This document shows positions 61,643 through 64,000 of a DNA stretch of 64,000 bases, one piece after another. Position numbers and translations under genes: made by a program. The stretch's first letter is position 1, and the number at the start of each line of letters is the position of its first letter. Location: the NCBI RefSeq assembly GCF_042738955.1, contig NZ_JBHYHC010000001.1:62001-126000 (forward strand), read 5' to 3'. This DNA is from Umezawaea sp042738955. GTDB taxonomy: Bacteria; Actinomycetota; Actinomycetes; Mycobacteriales; Pseudonocardiaceae. The notes beneath the pieces were generated by a model. That model was given only the letters and a program-made list of their open reading frames with translations, did no database searches and had not been told where the DNA came from.

Positions 61643-63150
61643 GGAGCACGAGCGTGATCGTTCCCCCGCCACGACGACTGGTGCGGCTGCCCGGCGCCTT
61701 CCCGGTGAGCTCGACCACCACTGTCCGCGTCGGCCCCGGCGCCTCGTCGGCGGTCGACCTGCTCCGCGGCTACCTGGCCCCGCACGGCGTCCCCCTCCCG
61801 GACTCCCCGGACGGCCGGGTGGTGCTCGCGGTCAACCCCGCGCTGGCCTACCTCGGGGCCGAGGGCTACGAGCTGCGCGTGGACCAGGACAACGTCCGCC
61901 TGCGAGCGGCCGCGGCGGCGGGCCTGCTGAACGGGGTCCAGTCCGTGCGCCAACTCCTGCTGGCGGACCCGGCCTCCCTGCCGTGCCTGGACGTCGTCGA
62001 CACGCCCGCCTTCCCGTGGCGCGGCGCGATGCTGGACGTCGCACGGCACTTCATGCCCATCGACTTCGTCCGCCGCTTCGTGGACCTGCTGGCCCTGCAC
62101 AAGCTGAACGTCCTGCACCTGCACCTCACCGACGACCAGGGCTGGCGCATGCCCGTCCCCGGCTACCCGAGGCTCACGGAGGTCGGCGGCTGGCGCGCGG
62201 AGAGCATGATCGGCCCGGCGGGCAGCACCCGCTTCGACGCCAACCCGCACGGCGGCGCGTACACCACCGAGGAACTGCGGGGCCTGGTCGCCTACGCGGC
62301 CGAACGCGGTGTCACCGTGATGCCGGAGATCGAGATGCCCGGCCACGCCCGTGCCGCCCTGGCCGCGTACCCGCACCTCGGCAACTTCCCCGACCGCCAC
62401 CTCCCGGTGTGGACCAGCTGGGGCGTCTCGGACGAGGTGTTCGGCGTCCAGGAGTCCACACTGGACTTCTGCCGCGCGGTCCTCACGGAGGTCATGGACG
62501 TCTTCCCGTCCCAGCACATCCACATCGGCGGCGACGAGTGCCCCACCACCGAGTGGCACCACAGCCCCTTGGCCCTGTCCCGCGTCCAGTCCGAGGGCCT
62601 GTCCGGCCCGGACGCCCTCCACCCGTGGTTCCTGGGCCGCATCAGCGAGTTCCTGCTGGCCCACGGCCGCACCCCGGTCTGCTGGGACGAGGGCGGCGGC
62701 GCCGCAAGTCTGCCACCGGAAACCACGGTCATGGTCTGGCGCGACCCCGCCCACGGCTTGGACGCGGCCCGCCACGGCCACCCCGTGATCATGACCCCGT
62801 GGCGCAGCACCTACCTCGACTACCCGCAAACCGACGCCGCCGACGAACTCGCGGGCCAACCCGCGGGCACCGTCACCTTGCACGACGTCTACACCCAACC
62901 CCTCCCCCCTCCAGGCTGGTCCGAATCTGAAGCCGCCCTCGTCCAAGGCACCCAAGCCCAACTGTGGACCGAATTCGTCCCCAACCCGTCCCACGCGGAG
63001 TACCTGGCCTTCCCCCGCCTGTGCGCCTTGGCGGGCAACGCCTGGTCAGGCGGCAACGACTGGCCGGGCTTCCTCACCGACCTCCGCCGCCACGAACACC
63101 ACCTGGCAGCCCTCTCGGTCCGCCACCGGCCGTTGGGGGCGGCGGGTTAG
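61639..63150 (+). CDS. Beta-N-acetylhexosaminidase, glycoside hydrolase family 20
   Basis: 503 aa from ATG 61639; GTG 61654, which follows GATGAGGAG, is an alternative. An N-terminal GH20b domain is followed by the barrel (WRGAMLDVARHFMPIDFVRRFVD with LHLTDDQGWR). The catalytic pair is D299-E300 in HIHIGGDECPT. It removes terminal GlcNAc (or GalNAc) from chitooligosaccharides by substrate-assisted catalysis. I see no signal peptide, so it probably acts in the cytoplasm on imported chitobiose, consistent with its place at the end of the transporter operon. Confidence 0.93.
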   Translation: MRSTSVIVPPPRRLVRLPGAFPVSSTTTVRVGPGASSAVDLLRGYLAPHGVPLPDSPDGRVVLAVNPALAYLGAEGYELRVDQDNVRLRAAAAAGLLNGVQSVRQLLLADPASLPCLDVVDTPAFPWRGAMLDVARHFMPIDFVRRFVDLLALHKLNVLHLHLTDDQGWRMPVPGYPRLTEVGGWRAESMIGPAGSTRFDANPHGGAYTTEELRGLVAYAAERGVTVMPEIEMPGHARAALAAYPHLGNFPDRHLPVWTSWGVSDEVFGVQESTLDFCRAVLTEVMDVFPSQHIHIGGDECPTTEWHHSPLALSRVQSEGLSGPDALHPWFLGRISEFLLAHGRTPVCWDEGGGAASLPPETTVMVWRDPAHGLDAARHGHPVIMTPWRSTYLDYPQTDAADELAGQPAGTVTLHDVYTQPLPPPGWSESEAALVQGTQAQLWTEFVPNPSHAEYLAFPRLCALAGNAWSGGNDWPGFLTDLRRHEHHLAALSVRHRPLGAAG

Positions 63151-64000
63151 CCGCCGTTCTTCTTGGTCGGGCTGTGCTCGGCCGACTTCTCCCTGCCCTG
63201 GCCCTGGTTCTTCTTCTCCTTGGTCGTCTCGGCGGCGTCGTCGTCCGTCGGGACGGTCACGGTGGTCACGACGGCCGGGGCGCCGGGGGCGGGGGCTTGT
63301 TCCGTGGCCGAGTCCTCCGGCGTGGTGGTGACCGCGGTCGTCGACGTGGCTGCGGGCTGCTCGGAGGCGGAAGGAGTGGCACCGGGCTGGGGAGGTGGTG
63401 CGGAGGTCGTCGGGTCGCCGGTCAGGAGCCAGGCCCCGCCGGTCAGGGCGAGCGCGGTCACGGCGGTGGCGGCCAGGATCCCGCGGCGCGTCCTGGTGTC
63501 CCGGAGAGGCGCGACGCCCTTGCGGAGGGTTTGGGCGCACTGGGCCGCGGTCGGTCTGCGGCGGGGCGTGAGCGCGGTCATCCGCGTCAGCAGCCGCACC
63601 AGGTCCTCCGGCAGGTCGCGGGGGACGTTCGGCGGGCGGTGCAGGCGCGCGACCGCGGACTCCACGTCGGTGCCCTGGTACTCGGGGCGGCCGGTCAGGC
63701 ACTCCAGCAGCACGAGGCCGAGCGCGTACACGTCGACCGGGAAGCCGACCTCCTTGCCGCGCACCTGTTCCGGCGCGAGGTAGGCGGCCGTGCCCATCAT
63801 CTCGCCGGTGCCGGTCAGGCGCGTCGCGCCGGTCAGCCGGGCCAAGCCGAAGTCCGCGAGGTACGCGGTGCCCTCGCCGTCGAGCAGGATGTTCGACGGC
63901 TTGACGTCGCGGTGCACGATCTCGTTGGCGTGCACGTAGGCCAGCGCCTCCGCCAGGTGGGCGCCCAGTGGCCGCACCTCGTCGGGCGACAGCGGTCCGT
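63147..64000 (-). CDS. Serine/threonine protein kinase, 3' part (gene continues past the window)
   Basis: Partial: about 284 C-terminal residues, with the N-terminal lobe of the kinase outside. The catalytic loop HRDVKPSN, the DFG of ADFGLARL, APEQVRG and DVYALGLVLLECLTGRPEY are present, so the kinase should be active. A single membrane helix (GILAATAVTALALTGGAWLL) is followed by an extracellular Thr/Pro/Ala-rich tail ending in a Lys-rich segment, with no PASTA repeats. The stop overlaps that of the GH20 gene on the other strand. The first in-frame GTG in the window (63977) is internal. Confidence 0.9.
   Translation of the reverse strand, partial: GPLSPDEVRPLGAHLAEALAYVHANEIVHRDVKPSNILLDGEGTAYLADFGLARLTGATRLTGTGEMMGTAAYLAPEQVRGKEVGFPVDVYALGLVLLECLTGRPEYQGTDVESAVARLHRPPNVPRDLPEDLVRLLTRMTALTPRRRPTAAQCAQTLRKGVAPLRDTRTRRGILAATAVTALALTGGAWLLTGDPTTSAPPPQPGATPSASEQPAATSTTAVTTTPEDSATEQAPAPGAPAVVTTVTVPTDDDAAETTKEKKNQGQGREKSAEHSPTKKNGG

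Overview
This window is chromosomal DNA from a high-GC, spore- or mycelium-type actinomycete. A member of the Pseudonocardiaceae (Saccharothrix, Lentzea or Actinosynnema type) fits best, but that is an inference. The reasons are strong GC3 bias, many GTG/TTG starts, 1- to 4-base gene overlaps, a WhiB protein, an SsgA-family protein, a SigF-type partner-switching module, a GarA/FtsR/gcv cluster arranged as in mycobacteria, and leaderless promoters.

Layout. 1-768: a short promoter-sORF-terminator unit followed by four divergent tRNA genes. 834-5395: DUF4383 membrane protein, a helical-repeat protein, AraC regulator, PLP decarboxylase and M50 protease. 5389-6636: a lower-GC 1.2-kb islet bounded by 28-bp direct repeats. 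It holds a 2-TM micro-protein divergent from an XRE-DUF4145 protein, with three tandem 10-bp repeats between them. It sits against a SLATT (DUF4231) effector gene. 7816-10639: a WhiB3-like gene and a SigF-type sigma, anti-sigma, HATPase-STAS and STAS module. 10813-14698: small proteins, a PaiB-like flavoprotein and a CtpE-like P-type ATPase.

15401-24534: pgsA-like gene, gcvH, garA, ftsR, bifunctional nuclease, MerR, then gcvP behind a tandem glycine riboswitch. This is the mycobacterial Rv1822-Rv1832 order, with a GH9 lipoprotein gene inserted. 24577-43086: accessory and housekeeping genes, mostly single. They include DUF899, DUF427, DUF3224/WYL, SsgA-like, SBP-vWA, 3-methyladenine glycosylase, acetyltransferase, ArsR/MFS, two CBS 'hemolysins', LacI, a serine hydrolase, SDR, amidohydrolase, and a diguanylate cyclase overlapping a cupin gene. 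A 700-bp gene-free stretch at 25672-26377 holds a long hairpin.

43252-55850: a conserved core of ruvCAB (with a LexA box), yajC-secDF, apt, rel, a cyclophilin, an MBL hydrolase and hisS. 55935-58384: M48 protease and a partner. 58390-63150: a chitooligosaccharide-type operon (SBP, two permeases, GH20 hexosaminidase) behind DasR/GntR-like inverted repeats. 63147-64000: the 3' part of a Ser/Thr kinase gene that runs off the window.

The most notable signals are the recombinase-less islet with a reconstructable empty site next to a SLATT effector, the divergent tRNA cluster, and the 101-nt hairpin element. GTTT-N14/15-GGGTA promoters also appear to link DUF4383, WhiB and sigF into one regulon.
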